Part shown: piece by piece, positions 1 through 7,311 of the stretch
Layout of the letters: every line of letters starts with the position of its first letter
Numbering within the stretch: the first letter of the stretch is position 1
Assembly: GCF_042657065.1 (NCBI RefSeq)
Contig: NZ_JBHSNF010000001.1
Coordinates: 496,001-560,000, forward strand
Length of the DNA: 64,000 nucleotides
Source: Rhodanobacter ginsengisoli
GTDB taxonomy: Bacteria; Pseudomonadota; Gammaproteobacteria; Xanthomonadales; Rhodanobacteraceae
Direction: 5' to 3'
The notes under the pieces: generated by a model
The model's database searches: none
Seen by the model: only the letters and a program-made list of their open reading frames with translations
What the model was told of the DNA's origin: nothing
Made by a program: the position numbers and the translations under genes

Positions 1-2
1 TC

Positions 3-2009
3 GGTGCGGCCGAGCAGGCCGGCGATCGTGTGGCGCAACAGCGCTATGCGTTCCAGCCGGCGACGCATCCCCAGCTCGTGCTGACGCCCGCCCGCGGCAG
101 CTGGGACTGGTCCAGCCAGGGCGAGCTGCGCCTGCGCGTGCAGAATGCGATGCCATGGGCGGTCACCCTGCGGGTCGAGATCGACGGCGCGGTTCCGGCC
201 CAGCGCCTGCAGGCCATCGTGGGCGTGCCGGCGGGGCCGGCGCAGACCCTGGTGATTCCGTTGCAGGCCACTTCGCCCCGGGTGCAGGGCATGCAGGCGG
301 GCCCGCCGATGCCGTTCGACGATCATGGCCAGCCCGTGCTGGTGGCGGCCACGGTTGAAGGTCGGCTGGATTTGCACAAGGTCGGCGCGATCCGGCTGGA
401 AGTGCCCGCGCCGCAGGCGGTGCAGACCCTGCTGTTCGGTCGGGTGGAGACCGCGCCGGGCACCGCCGCATTGCACCAGGCCTATGCGGGCATCGTCGAC
501 CGCTACGGCCAGTTCACCCGCGCCGGCTGGCCGGAGAAGATCGCCACCGATGCCGCACTGCGGGCGGCCGTGAAAGCCGCGCCGGCGGAACCGCCGCCGA
601 GCGGACGGGATGTCTGGGGCGGACGTCTGGACGTCCAGGGCCTGAACAGGACGGGCTGGTTCCACACGCAGAAGCTGGACGGCCGCTGGCAGCTGGTCAG
701 CCCCGACGGCCACGCGTTCTTCTCGCTGGGCGTCAACGCGGTGGCAGCCGATGGCGGTCGCAGCTATGTCGAAGGCCGTGAGTTCATGTTCCACGACCTG
801 CCGCCGGACAGCGGGGCGTGGGCCGCGTTCTACGGCCGCAGCGACAGCCGTCGCCCCGAGCAGGCCGCCAGCGCGGGCATCGGCGACAACCACGGCCGCT
901 GGTTCGATTTCCAGGCAGCGAACCTGTATCGCGTCGACGGCAACCACTGGCTGGCCGCATGGCGCAGCCGCACGCTGGATCGCCTGCAGGCCTGGGGTTT
1001 CAATACCCTCGGCGACTGGAGCGATGCCGCGCTGGGCCAGGCGCACCGGCTGCCGTATACGCGTTCGATCAATATCGCCGGCGATTACGCCAACGTCGCC
1101 AGCGGCTACGACTACTGGGGGCGCATGCCCGATCCGTTCGACCCGCGCTTCGTGCAGGCCACCGAGCGTGCGGTGCTCAAGGCAAGCGCCGACGTACGCG
1201 ACGATCCCTGGCTGCTCGGCTACTTCGCCGACAACGAGCTGGCCTGGGCCGGCAGCGGGGCGCAGGGGCGCTGGGGGCTGGCGCTGGGCACGCTCGCCGG
1301 TGACGCACACAGCCCGGCCAAGCAGGCCTTCATCGCGACGCTGAAGAAGGAATACGTGGCGCCGGAAACCCTGGCCACCGCGTGGGGCATCGCGCTGACC
1401 TCCTGGGATGCGCTGAACGTCACCGGATTCCATGCGCCGGCGCCGGATGAGGCGCACCCGGCGATCGCACGCGACTACAGCGCCTGGCTGCGCCGCTATG
1501 CCGATACCTATTTCCGTACGGTGGCCGAGGCGATCCGCCGCCACGACCCGCACCACCTGTTCCTCGGCGGCCGCTTCGCGGTCAACACCCCCGAAGCCGT
1601 CGCCGCCTGCGCCCGGTACTGCGACGTGGTCAGCTTCAACATCTACGCCGACCTGCCGCAACACGGCTTCGATGCGACCGCCATGCAGTCGCTGGACAAG
1701 CCCGTGCTGATCAGCGAGTTCCATTTCGGCTCCGACGACCGCGGCCCGTTCGGCAAGGGCGTGGTGTCGGTCGCGAACGAAGCGCAGCGCGGGACGGCCT
1801 ATGCCCGTTTCCTCGCCGCTGCCGAGAGCGACCCGCAGATCGTCGGCGCGCACTGGTTCCAGTACACCGACCAGCCGGTGACGGGGCGGTTGCTGGATGG
1901 CGAGAACAGCCATATCGGCCTGGTCGGCATCACCGATATCCCGTTCGGGGGATTTGTCGGGGCGGTGCGGGCGGCGAACCGGCAGTCGCAAAAGCAGCCG
2001 CTGCAATGA
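3..2009 (+). CDS. GH50-like (beta-agarase-type) glycoside hydrolase, 5' truncated
   Basis: Probable secreted or periplasmic polysaccharide hydrolase. The frame is already open at base 3 (reading GAAEQAGDRVAQQ), and the GTG at 30 has no ribosome binding site, so the gene starts left of the window. The first ~200 residues look beta-rich and non-catalytic. From about base 640 the catalytic barrel begins (LVSPDGHAFFSLGVNAV). GYFADNELAW carries the probable acid/base Glu and LISEFHFGSDDRG the probable nucleophile Glu, as in GH50 agarases. Exact substrate is unknown, and no sugar-transport or other polysaccharide genes lie in the window. Family call is from motif memory; another clan GH-A family is possible. 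Confidence 0.8.
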   Translation, partial: GAAEQAGDRVAQQRYAFQPATHPQLVLTPARGSWDWSSQGELRLRVQNAMPWAVTLRVEIDGAVPAQRLQAIVGVPAGPAQTLVIPLQATSPRVQGMQAGPPMPFDDHGQPVLVAATVEGRLDLHKVGAIRLEVPAPQAVQTLLFGRVETAPGTAALHQAYAGIVDRYGQFTRAGWPEKIATDAALRAAVKAAPAEPPPSGRDVWGGRLDVQGLNRTGWFHTQKLDGRWQLVSPDGHAFFSLGVNAVAADGGRSYVEGREFMFHDLPPDSGAWAAFYGRSDSRRPEQAASAGIGDNHGRWFDFQAANLYRVDGNHWLAAWRSRTLDRLQAWGFNTLGDWSDAALGQAHRLPYTRSINIAGDYANVASGYDYWGRMPDPFDPRFVQATERAVLKASADVRDDPWLLGYFADNELAWAGSGAQGRWGLALGTLAGDAHSPAKQAFIATLKKEYVAPETLATAWGIALTSWDALNVTGFHAPAPDEAHPAIARDYSAWLRRYADTYFRTVAEAIRRHDPHHLFLGGRFAVNTPEAVAACARYCDVVSFNIYADLPQHGFDATAMQSLDKPVLISEFHFGSDDRGPFGKGVVSVANEAQRGTAYARFLAAAESDPQIVGAHWFQYTDQPVTGRLLDGENSHIGLVGITDIPFGGFVGAVRAANRQSQKQPLQ

Positions 2010-2127
2010 CGAGGGACCTGGGCATGGTGCATCCACCGCTCGACTCCACGACTCACCCTGCCGTCAGGCCCTGTTTCCCCTTGTGCCGAATTTCTGGAAG
2101 TGTCCGCATCGACGGGGGAGAACCCGC

Positions 2128-2526
2128 TCAGCCCCGGAGCAACGCAAATGCCAACAACAGGATTCCGGCTGCGGAGACGTTCCACGCCAGCGAACGAACA
2201 AGCGGGACGCCGAAGGCATAGAGCGGCAGGTACAGGATTCGGCCGGTGATGTAGAGGCCCGCGCCCCACCGGGATACCAGGCCAACTCGATCAGCGAGAA
2301 CGACGGCGAGTGCGAGAGCGGCGAAAAAAGGAAACGTTTCGCAGAAGTTGGCCAGCGCGCGAGCGAGGCGAGCGGCGGTTCCTGCAAGCGGTGCAACGGG
2401 CTCGTCTCTGGCACCTGCTGTCCAGCGATAACCGCGCTGGAGACTTGCCGAATGCGAGGCAAGAACAATATGGGCGAAGCCGAGAAGGACACCGAAGCCG
2501 AGGACGCGAATCTCAAACGGGATCAA
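2128..2526 (-). CDS. MAPEG family membrane protein
   Basis: 132-residue integral membrane protein with about four hydrophobic segments. The order resembles bacterial MAPEG proteins (membrane-associated proteins in eicosanoid and glutathione metabolism): N-terminal helix, a polar loop with ASLQRGYRWTAGARDEP, a second helix in ANFCETFPFFAAL, then GLYITGRILYLPLYAFGV. The ARALANFCETFPFF and ITGRILYLPLYAFG motifs are typical of the family. Enzymatic activity of most bacterial members is unproven. It lies alone between two genes with no evident operon partner. Confidence 0.8.
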   Translation of the reverse strand: MIPFEIRVLGFGVLLGFAHIVLASHSASLQRGYRWTAGARDEPVAPLAGTAARLARALANFCETFPFFAALALAVVLADRVGLVSRWGAGLYITGRILYLPLYAFGVPLVRSLAWNVSAAGILLLAFALLRG

Positions 2527-2795
2527 GGTGGCTCCTTCGCCGGCGGAGGTGCCTGACGCTGTCGAGACCCCGGTAGGGGCTCGTGCGCCGGATGTTCAGC
2601 TTCCTGGCGGCCTGCGTCAAGCAGCGACGGGGAGACCGGGGAAGTTGAACTCCCTTGCCCTCGTTCGCTGCTCACCAGGGTCTTCCGCGGTGCCCGCATT
2701 TCGACCGGCGGGTCTCGCGTCTTCGCTGCCATGACCTGAAAGGAAAGTTCGATGCGCAGCAATCACGAACGAGGCCCTCACGGCCGCGCGCTGTA

Positions 2796-3143
2796 TCAGG
2801 CCGGGCTGCCGGACGTGAACGAGTGGCCGGGCGGCATTTCCATGGCCGTGACCACGAAATGTCGAACCAACGGCTCGAACTCCAGAAGGTAATCCTGATC
2901 TTCCGGGTAGTACCTGGCCCTGAGCAGATCGTCGCCGGCAAAGGCACGAATGCTCTCCTCCGACGCCCAATGCGTGACGGTCATGAAATGCGACACCTCG
3001 GCCTCGTCACGGCGCAGCACCGCGACGCTCAGGTTGCCCGGAACCGAGCGGTAATCCGGAATCGCCCGCTTCTCGAGGAAGGCTGCATAGGCATCGGCCT
3101 TCGAGCGCGGGGTAACACCGTGCCACATGCGGCAGATCATCAA
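2796..3143 (-). CDS. ABM-like (dimeric alpha-beta barrel) protein
   Basis: 115-residue soluble protein. MWHGVTPRSKADAYAAFLEK at the N-terminus, VAVLRRDEAEVSHFMTVTHW in the middle and YYPEDQDYLLEFEPLVRHF near the end fit the small ferredoxin-like barrel of antibiotic biosynthesis monooxygenase-type proteins. Members include heme- or quinone-modifying oxygenases and stress proteins of unknown role, so no reaction is assigned. Starts at 3143, 3140 or 3128 are possible. No operon partner. Confidence 0.65.
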   Translation of the reverse strand: MMICRMWHGVTPRSKADAYAAFLEKRAIPDYRSVPGNLSVAVLRRDEAEVSHFMTVTHWASEESIRAFAGDDLLRARYYPEDQDYLLEFEPLVRHFVVTAMEMPPGHSFTSGSPA

Positions 3144-3450
3144 ACTCTCCCATGCCGTGCAACGCTGGAGTCAGGCGACGTAGCCGTCCGCCTCGAGCGG
3201 AATGGCAGGCAAGACCGTACAGCCAATTTTGAGCGAGCGCACGTGGGCTCACGCGGAAGGGTTCCGCGGAGGGTTGGCCCGTCATGAGGGGTGAGGATCG
3301 TCGTTGCATTCCCGCGACTCGAGGTGTCGTGTCTCATGGCTGTGGAAACGGAAAAACAGACCGAGTGGCCGATGGTGCGCCGGCCCGCGCTGAAAGGTCT
3401 AGACTGGCTGCAACCGGACGTTCCCGCCCCAGGGCGCGGAGGGTTTCAGT
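3144..3450. other. Intergenic stretch, no gene supported
   Basis: About 307 bases between the divergent ABM-like gene and the TPR gene. Only overlapping short frames without family resemblance run through it. It must contain the promoters of both flanking genes, but no convincing -35/-10 pair, hairpin or repeat is visible. Confidence 0.5.
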
Positions 3451-4527
3451 GTGGTCACTTGGGTGTACGCGGCAGTACTGGCGTTTTCCACTTCCACCGC
3501 CACGCCGGCACCGGTTGCGCTGGCCGAACCAGAGATGCCGCGCCCGGAACAGGTCATGGCGGTGCCGCCGGAGTTGCGCGCGCAACTGCAGCAAAAGGTC
3601 ATCGGTGCGGGCGGCTCGAGCATGCAGCGGCTGCAGCGGCTGGTGGACTTCATGTTCCAGGAGTCCGACCTGGGCATGCAATACGCGACCGATGCCACCT
3701 TGACGGTCGGGCAGGCCTACCGGACACGCAAGGCCAACTGCCTGACTTTCACCCTGCTGACCGTGGCGCTGGCACGCGAAGCGGGGCTACGGGCTTACGC
3801 ACAGGAAATCGAGGATGCCCTGGCCTGGCGCGAAGAGGGCGGCATCGTCTATCGCAGCGACCACGTCAACACGGGGATCGCCATCGGCCAGAGGCGCTTC
3901 ACCATGGACGTGGCGCGGGATTCGGTGCTCGTGCGGCACCCGCCCAAGACCATTTCCGACCAGCGACTGCTGGCGCTCTACTACAACAACCGCGCCGCCG
4001 AGCTGATGGCCGGTGCATCACCCGCCGCAGCCGTTCCCTACATGATGATGTCGCTGCAGCTGGATGCCGGCTACGCGAACAGCTGGAGCAACGCCGGCGT
4101 GCTGCAACTGCGCCTGGGCGACTTGCGCGGCGCCGAGCGCGACTACCTGAAGGCGCTGGCACTGGATCCGGTGAATACCGGCGCGCTCTTCAACCTGGTG
4201 ACCCTGTACCAGAACCAGGGCGATGAGGCACGCAGCGCCGTCTTCAAACGGCGCCTGGAGAAAGTGCAGCTGAAGGACCCCTACTACCAGTTCCTGCAGG
4301 CCCTGGATGACGAGAAGCAGGGCGACTTCGCGGAGGCGGTGAAACACTACAAGCAGGCCATCCATCTGTATGACAGCGAGCCGCTCTTTTACTTCGGACT
4401 GGCTCGCGCCTACCAGCAGCTGGGCGACCAACGCCGCGCACGTCATGCCCTCGGCCACGCCCACCGGCTCAGTCAGGCCAGCACTGACGAGCCGTATCAG
4501 GCCGGGCGGGTCAGCCAGCGGCAATGA
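3451..4527 (+). CDS. Transglutaminase-like / TPR repeat protein
   Basis: 358 residues from a GTG preceded by GCGGAGGG. A short hydrophobic N-terminus (VYAAVLAFSTSTA) suggests export. Residues about 60-155 form a transglutaminase-like fold with a plausible Cys-His-Asp triad: C97 in RKANCLTFTLL, H138 in YRSDHVNTGI and D153 in FTMDVARDS. From about residue 165 to the end run TPR helices (YANSWSNAGVLQLRLGDLRG, EPLFYFGLARAYQQLGDQRR). Known relatives are envelope or periplasmic proteins of unknown activity. It may cleave or crosslink a protein partner held by the TPRs; this is inference. Confidence 0.75.
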   Translation: MVTWVYAAVLAFSTSTATPAPVALAEPEMPRPEQVMAVPPELRAQLQQKVIGAGGSSMQRLQRLVDFMFQESDLGMQYATDATLTVGQAYRTRKANCLTFTLLTVALAREAGLRAYAQEIEDALAWREEGGIVYRSDHVNTGIAIGQRRFTMDVARDSVLVRHPPKTISDQRLLALYYNNRAAELMAGASPAAAVPYMMMSLQLDAGYANSWSNAGVLQLRLGDLRGAERDYLKALALDPVNTGALFNLVTLYQNQGDEARSAVFKRRLEKVQLKDPYYQFLQALDDEKQGDFAEAVKHYKQAIHLYDSEPLFYFGLARAYQQLGDQRRARHALGHAHRLSQASTDEPYQAGRVSQRQ

Positions 4528-4597
4528 GGGGAATACGCCGTCATGCGGCCTGGCGCGGCTCCGACACGCATTTCAGGGCTATGCCATGTTTTTCTTT

Positions 4598-4621
4598 ATT
4601 TTCACCAAAAAAGGTGAAAAT
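4598..4621 (+). promoter_or_regulatory. Perfect palindrome, candidate LexA operator of the mutasome operon
   Basis: Nine-base arms ATTTTCACC (4598-4606) and GGTGAAAAT (4613-4621) are exact reverse complements around AAAAAA. The right arm contains the AAGGTG that is the only Shine-Dalgarno-like sequence for the lexA ATG at 4622. LexA regulates its own operon in this cassette type. The site differs from the E. coli CTG-N10-CAG box, as expected for divergent LexA families. Confidence 0.7.
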
Positions 4622-5251
4622 ATGGCGGCCATGAGCCTGCAACTGACCAGCCGCCAATCCAACATCCTCGACTTCATCCGGGCCCGGCTGGAGCAGGCCG
4701 GGCAGGTGCCCACGCTGGAGGAGATCGGCCAGGCGATGGGGCTGGCGAATGTCAGCGCGGTGCTGAAGCACGTGCGCTCGCTGGAGGCCAAGGGGCGGCT
4801 GGTGATCGAGCCGAATCGCTCGCGCGGGATCCGGCTGGTGAGCTCGGCCGATGCGCTGGATGCGGACACCATGGAGTTGCCGCTGGTGGGCCGGATCGCC
4901 GCCGGCGAGCCGCTGTTCTCCGAGGCGCGGATCGAGCGCACGCTGCGGGTGTCGCGCTGGCTGTTCCGGCTGCGGCCGGACTATCTGGTACGGGTGGTCG
5001 GCGACTCGATGCGCGACGAGGGCATCCTCGATCAGGATCTGGTCGGTGTGCATGCCACGCCGGTGGCGCGGCACGGCCAGGTGGTGGCGGCGCGGGTCGG
5101 CGGGGATCGCTTCACGATCAAGCGGCTGCACTGGCAGGGCGAGGTGATCCGCCTGCTGCCGAACAGCGCGGGCTACCAGCCGATCGATCCGGATCCGACC
5201 GAGGACTTCGCCATCGAAGGTCTGTTTGCGGGCCTGTTGAGGGGCAGCTGA
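4622..5251 (+). CDS. lexA: LexA repressor (mutasome-linked paralogue)
   Basis: 209-residue SOS repressor. An N-terminal winged helix-turn-helix (residues 5-72, TSRQSNILDFIRARLEQAG) is followed by the self-cleavage domain with the Ala94-Gly95 scissile bond in GRIAAGEPLF, catalytic Ser129 in VVGDSMRDEG and Lys167 in DRFTIKRLHW. The longer open frame upstream is rejected because it overlaps the TPR gene and the operator; ATG 4622 has AAGGTG five bases upstream (ATG 4631 is the alternative). Its stop overlaps the imuA start (ATGA). It is probably the dedicated regulator of imuA-imuB-dnaE2, with a second lexA beside recA elsewhere; the latter is inference. Confidence 0.93.
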   Translation: MAAMSLQLTSRQSNILDFIRARLEQAGQVPTLEEIGQAMGLANVSAVLKHVRSLEAKGRLVIEPNRSRGIRLVSSADALDADTMELPLVGRIAAGEPLFSEARIERTLRVSRWLFRLRPDYLVRVVGDSMRDEGILDQDLVGVHATPVARHGQVVAARVGGDRFTIKRLHWQGEVIRLLPNSAGYQPIDPDPTEDFAIEGLFAGLLRGS

Positions 5252-5895
5252 TGAGCGCGGTGGTGGTGGCCTTGTCCTCGCTGCTCGACGCGCAACAGGT
5301 CTGGCGCGGGCGCGCCGCGCCGGCTTCCAACGGTGAACGGTCGGCCGGCGCGCAGCCGACCGGCTGGGCCGCGCTCGATGCCGTGCTGCCCAGCGGCGGC
5401 TGGCCCGAGGCCTCGTTGTCGGAGATCCTGCTGCCGCTGGATGGCGTGGGCGAGCTGCAGCTGGTGCTGCCCACGCTGGCGCGGCTCAGTCGGGGCGCGC
5501 GCCCGGTGGTGCTGGTGGCGCCGCCGTATGTGCCCTGCGTGGCCGGCTGGCGCCAGCAGGGCGTGGACATGCGCCGGGTCGAGATCGTCACGGCGACGGA
5601 GCGCGACGTGCTGTGGGCGACGGAGCAGTGCCTGCGCTCGGGCAGTTGCGCGGCGGTGCTGGCGTGGCCGCAGCAGGCCGACGACCGCGCGCTGCGCCGC
5701 CTGCAGGTGGCGGCCGACCGCGGTCGCGCGCTGGCCTTCGCGTTTCGCGATCGCCGGCATCTGGCGAATGCCTCGCCGGCCGCGTTGCGACTGGAGCTGG
5801 AAGCCACGCCGCGCGCCCAGGCATGGGTGCGCAAATGCCGTGGTGGCGCGGTGCCGGCGCAACCGGTGCCGCTCGCTTGCGCTTCGTTGCATTGA
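5251..5895 (+). CDS. imuA: ImuA, SOS mutagenesis accessory protein
   Basis: 214-residue RecA/SulA-superfamily protein of the translesion mutasome. PTGWAALDAVLPSGGWPEAS is the typical ImuA start of the RecA-like fold, but there is no intact Walker A. ImuA interacts with RecA and ImuB in other bacteria. The start codon overlaps the lexA stop and imuB follows after 12 bases, so it is translated from the same LexA-controlled message. Confidence 0.88.
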   Translation: MSAVVVALSSLLDAQQVWRGRAAPASNGERSAGAQPTGWAALDAVLPSGGWPEASLSEILLPLDGVGELQLVLPTLARLSRGARPVVLVAPPYVPCVAGWRQQGVDMRRVEIVTATERDVLWATEQCLRSGSCAAVLAWPQQADDRALRRLQVAADRGRALAFAFRDRRHLANASPAALRLELEATPRAQAWVRKCRGGAVPAQPVPLACASLH

Positions 5896-5907
5896 TGGCC
5901 GGCGCAG

Positions 5908-7311
5908 ATGTTGTGGGCCTGTGTATTGCTGCCGCAACTGGCGCTGGATGGGGTCCTCCGTCGGCGGTCCGGCGACGGTCCGCTGGTGCTGGTGGCCGGC
6001 GCCGCGCAGGCGCGGCGCATCGTGGCGGTCAATGCCGCAGGGCGTGAGGCCGGTTTGCACCCGGGTCAGCAACTGAGCGCGGCCCAGGCGCTGCTCACCC
6101 CGTTCGATGCGTTGCCGTACGACCCCGGGATGGTCGAGCGCTGGCAGCGATTCCTGGCTGCGGTGGCGTATCGCTACAGTTCCGAAGTGAGCCTGCTGCC
6201 GCATGCCATCGTGCTGGAGGTGAGCCGCAGCATGGGCCTGTTCGGTCCGTGGCCGCGGCTGGAAGGCCTGTTGCGTGCGGACTTCACCGCGCTGGGCTTT
6301 CGCCATCGCATCAGTGTCGCGCCCACCGCGCATGCCGCCTATGTGCTGGCGGGCGTCGATGACGGCCAGGCGGTGCTGGCACCGGAGGCGCTGCGCCGCG
6401 CGCTGCAGCCGGTGCCGTTGCGCAAGAGCCGCTTGCCCGCTGCCGCGGCCGAGGCCCTGCCGGGCATGGGCATCCGCACGCTGGGCCAGTTGCTGAGCCT
6501 GCCGCGCGATGGCTTGCGCCGCCGCTTCGGCGCCGAATTGCTGGCGGCGCTGGATCGACTGACCGGCGATGTCCCTGCCGGCCTGGAAATCTTCCGCCCG
6601 CCGGACAGCTTCGACCTGCGCAGCGAATTGCAGCACGAGGTGGAGAACCTCGCCGCGCTGATCTTTCCGCTGCGCCGCCTGACCGGCGACCTGGCCGCCT
6701 GGCTGACCGGTCGGGACGGTGGCGTGCAGCGCTTCGTGTTGCGCCTGGAGCATCGTGACGGCAGCAGCACCGACGTGCCGGTCGGCCTGCTGGCGCCGGA
6801 GCGCGATGCCGGCATGTTGTTCGAGCTGGCGCGCGGGCGGCTGGAACAGGTGCAGCTGCCCGCGCCGGTGCTGGCGTTGCGGCTGGTGGCGCGCGAGCTG
6901 CCGCCGTTCGTGCCGGCCGGTCGCGACCTGTTCGACGAACGCCCGGCGAACGCCTTGCCGATCGAGCAGCTGCGCGAGCGCCTGCGCGCGCGGCTCGGCG
7001 ACCGTGCCGTGCATCAACTGGGCAGCACCACCGACCCGCGTCCCGAGCGGGCCCAGCGCATTGCGGCGCGCGACGACGGCTGGCAGGAACCGTCGCCGCG
7101 GCCGACCTGGCTGCTCGAGCGACCGATTCCCCTGCGCGGGGGCGCGCCGCGCATCCTGGCCGGCCCCGAGCGGCTGGAAACCGGCTGGTGGGATGGCGGC
7201 GAGGTGTGTCGCGATTACTACGTGGTCGAGACCGCGCAGGGCCAGCGCGCATGGGTGTTCTGTGCGCCGGGCGAGCAGGCTGGCTGGATGCTGCAGGGCT
7301 GGTTCGCATGA
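5908..7311 (+). CDS. imuB: ImuB, catalytically inactive Y-family polymerase
   Basis: 467 residues with the Y-family (UmuC/DinB) fold: palm start LWACVLLPQLALDGVLRR, little-finger region around SFDLRSELQHEVENLAALIF and a C-terminal tail (GEVCRDYYVVETAQGQRAW). The acidic metal-binding residues of active Y-family enzymes are replaced: the usual S-x-DEA region reads LEVSRSMGLFG. ImuB therefore acts as adaptor between the beta clamp, ImuA and DnaE2. It overlaps dnaE2 by ATGA, indicating translational coupling. Confidence 0.9.
   Translation: MLWACVLLPQLALDGVLRRRSGDGPLVLVAGAAQARRIVAVNAAGREAGLHPGQQLSAAQALLTPFDALPYDPGMVERWQRFLAAVAYRYSSEVSLLPHAIVLEVSRSMGLFGPWPRLEGLLRADFTALGFRHRISVAPTAHAAYVLAGVDDGQAVLAPEALRRALQPVPLRKSRLPAAAAEALPGMGIRTLGQLLSLPRDGLRRRFGAELLAALDRLTGDVPAGLEIFRPPDSFDLRSELQHEVENLAALIFPLRRLTGDLAAWLTGRDGGVQRFVLRLEHRDGSSTDVPVGLLAPERDAGMLFELARGRLEQVQLPAPVLALRLVARELPPFVPAGRDLFDERPANALPIEQLRERLRARLGDRAVHQLGSTTDPRPERAQRIAARDDGWQEPSPRPTWLLERPIPLRGGAPRILAGPERLETGWWDGGEVCRDYYVVETAQGQRAWVFCAPGEQAGWMLQGWFA

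Noticed and set aside
4370..4621. Longer LexA start overlapping the TPR gene
   Set aside because: It would run through the preceding gene and the operator; ATG 4622 has the AAGGTG and gives the LexA length.
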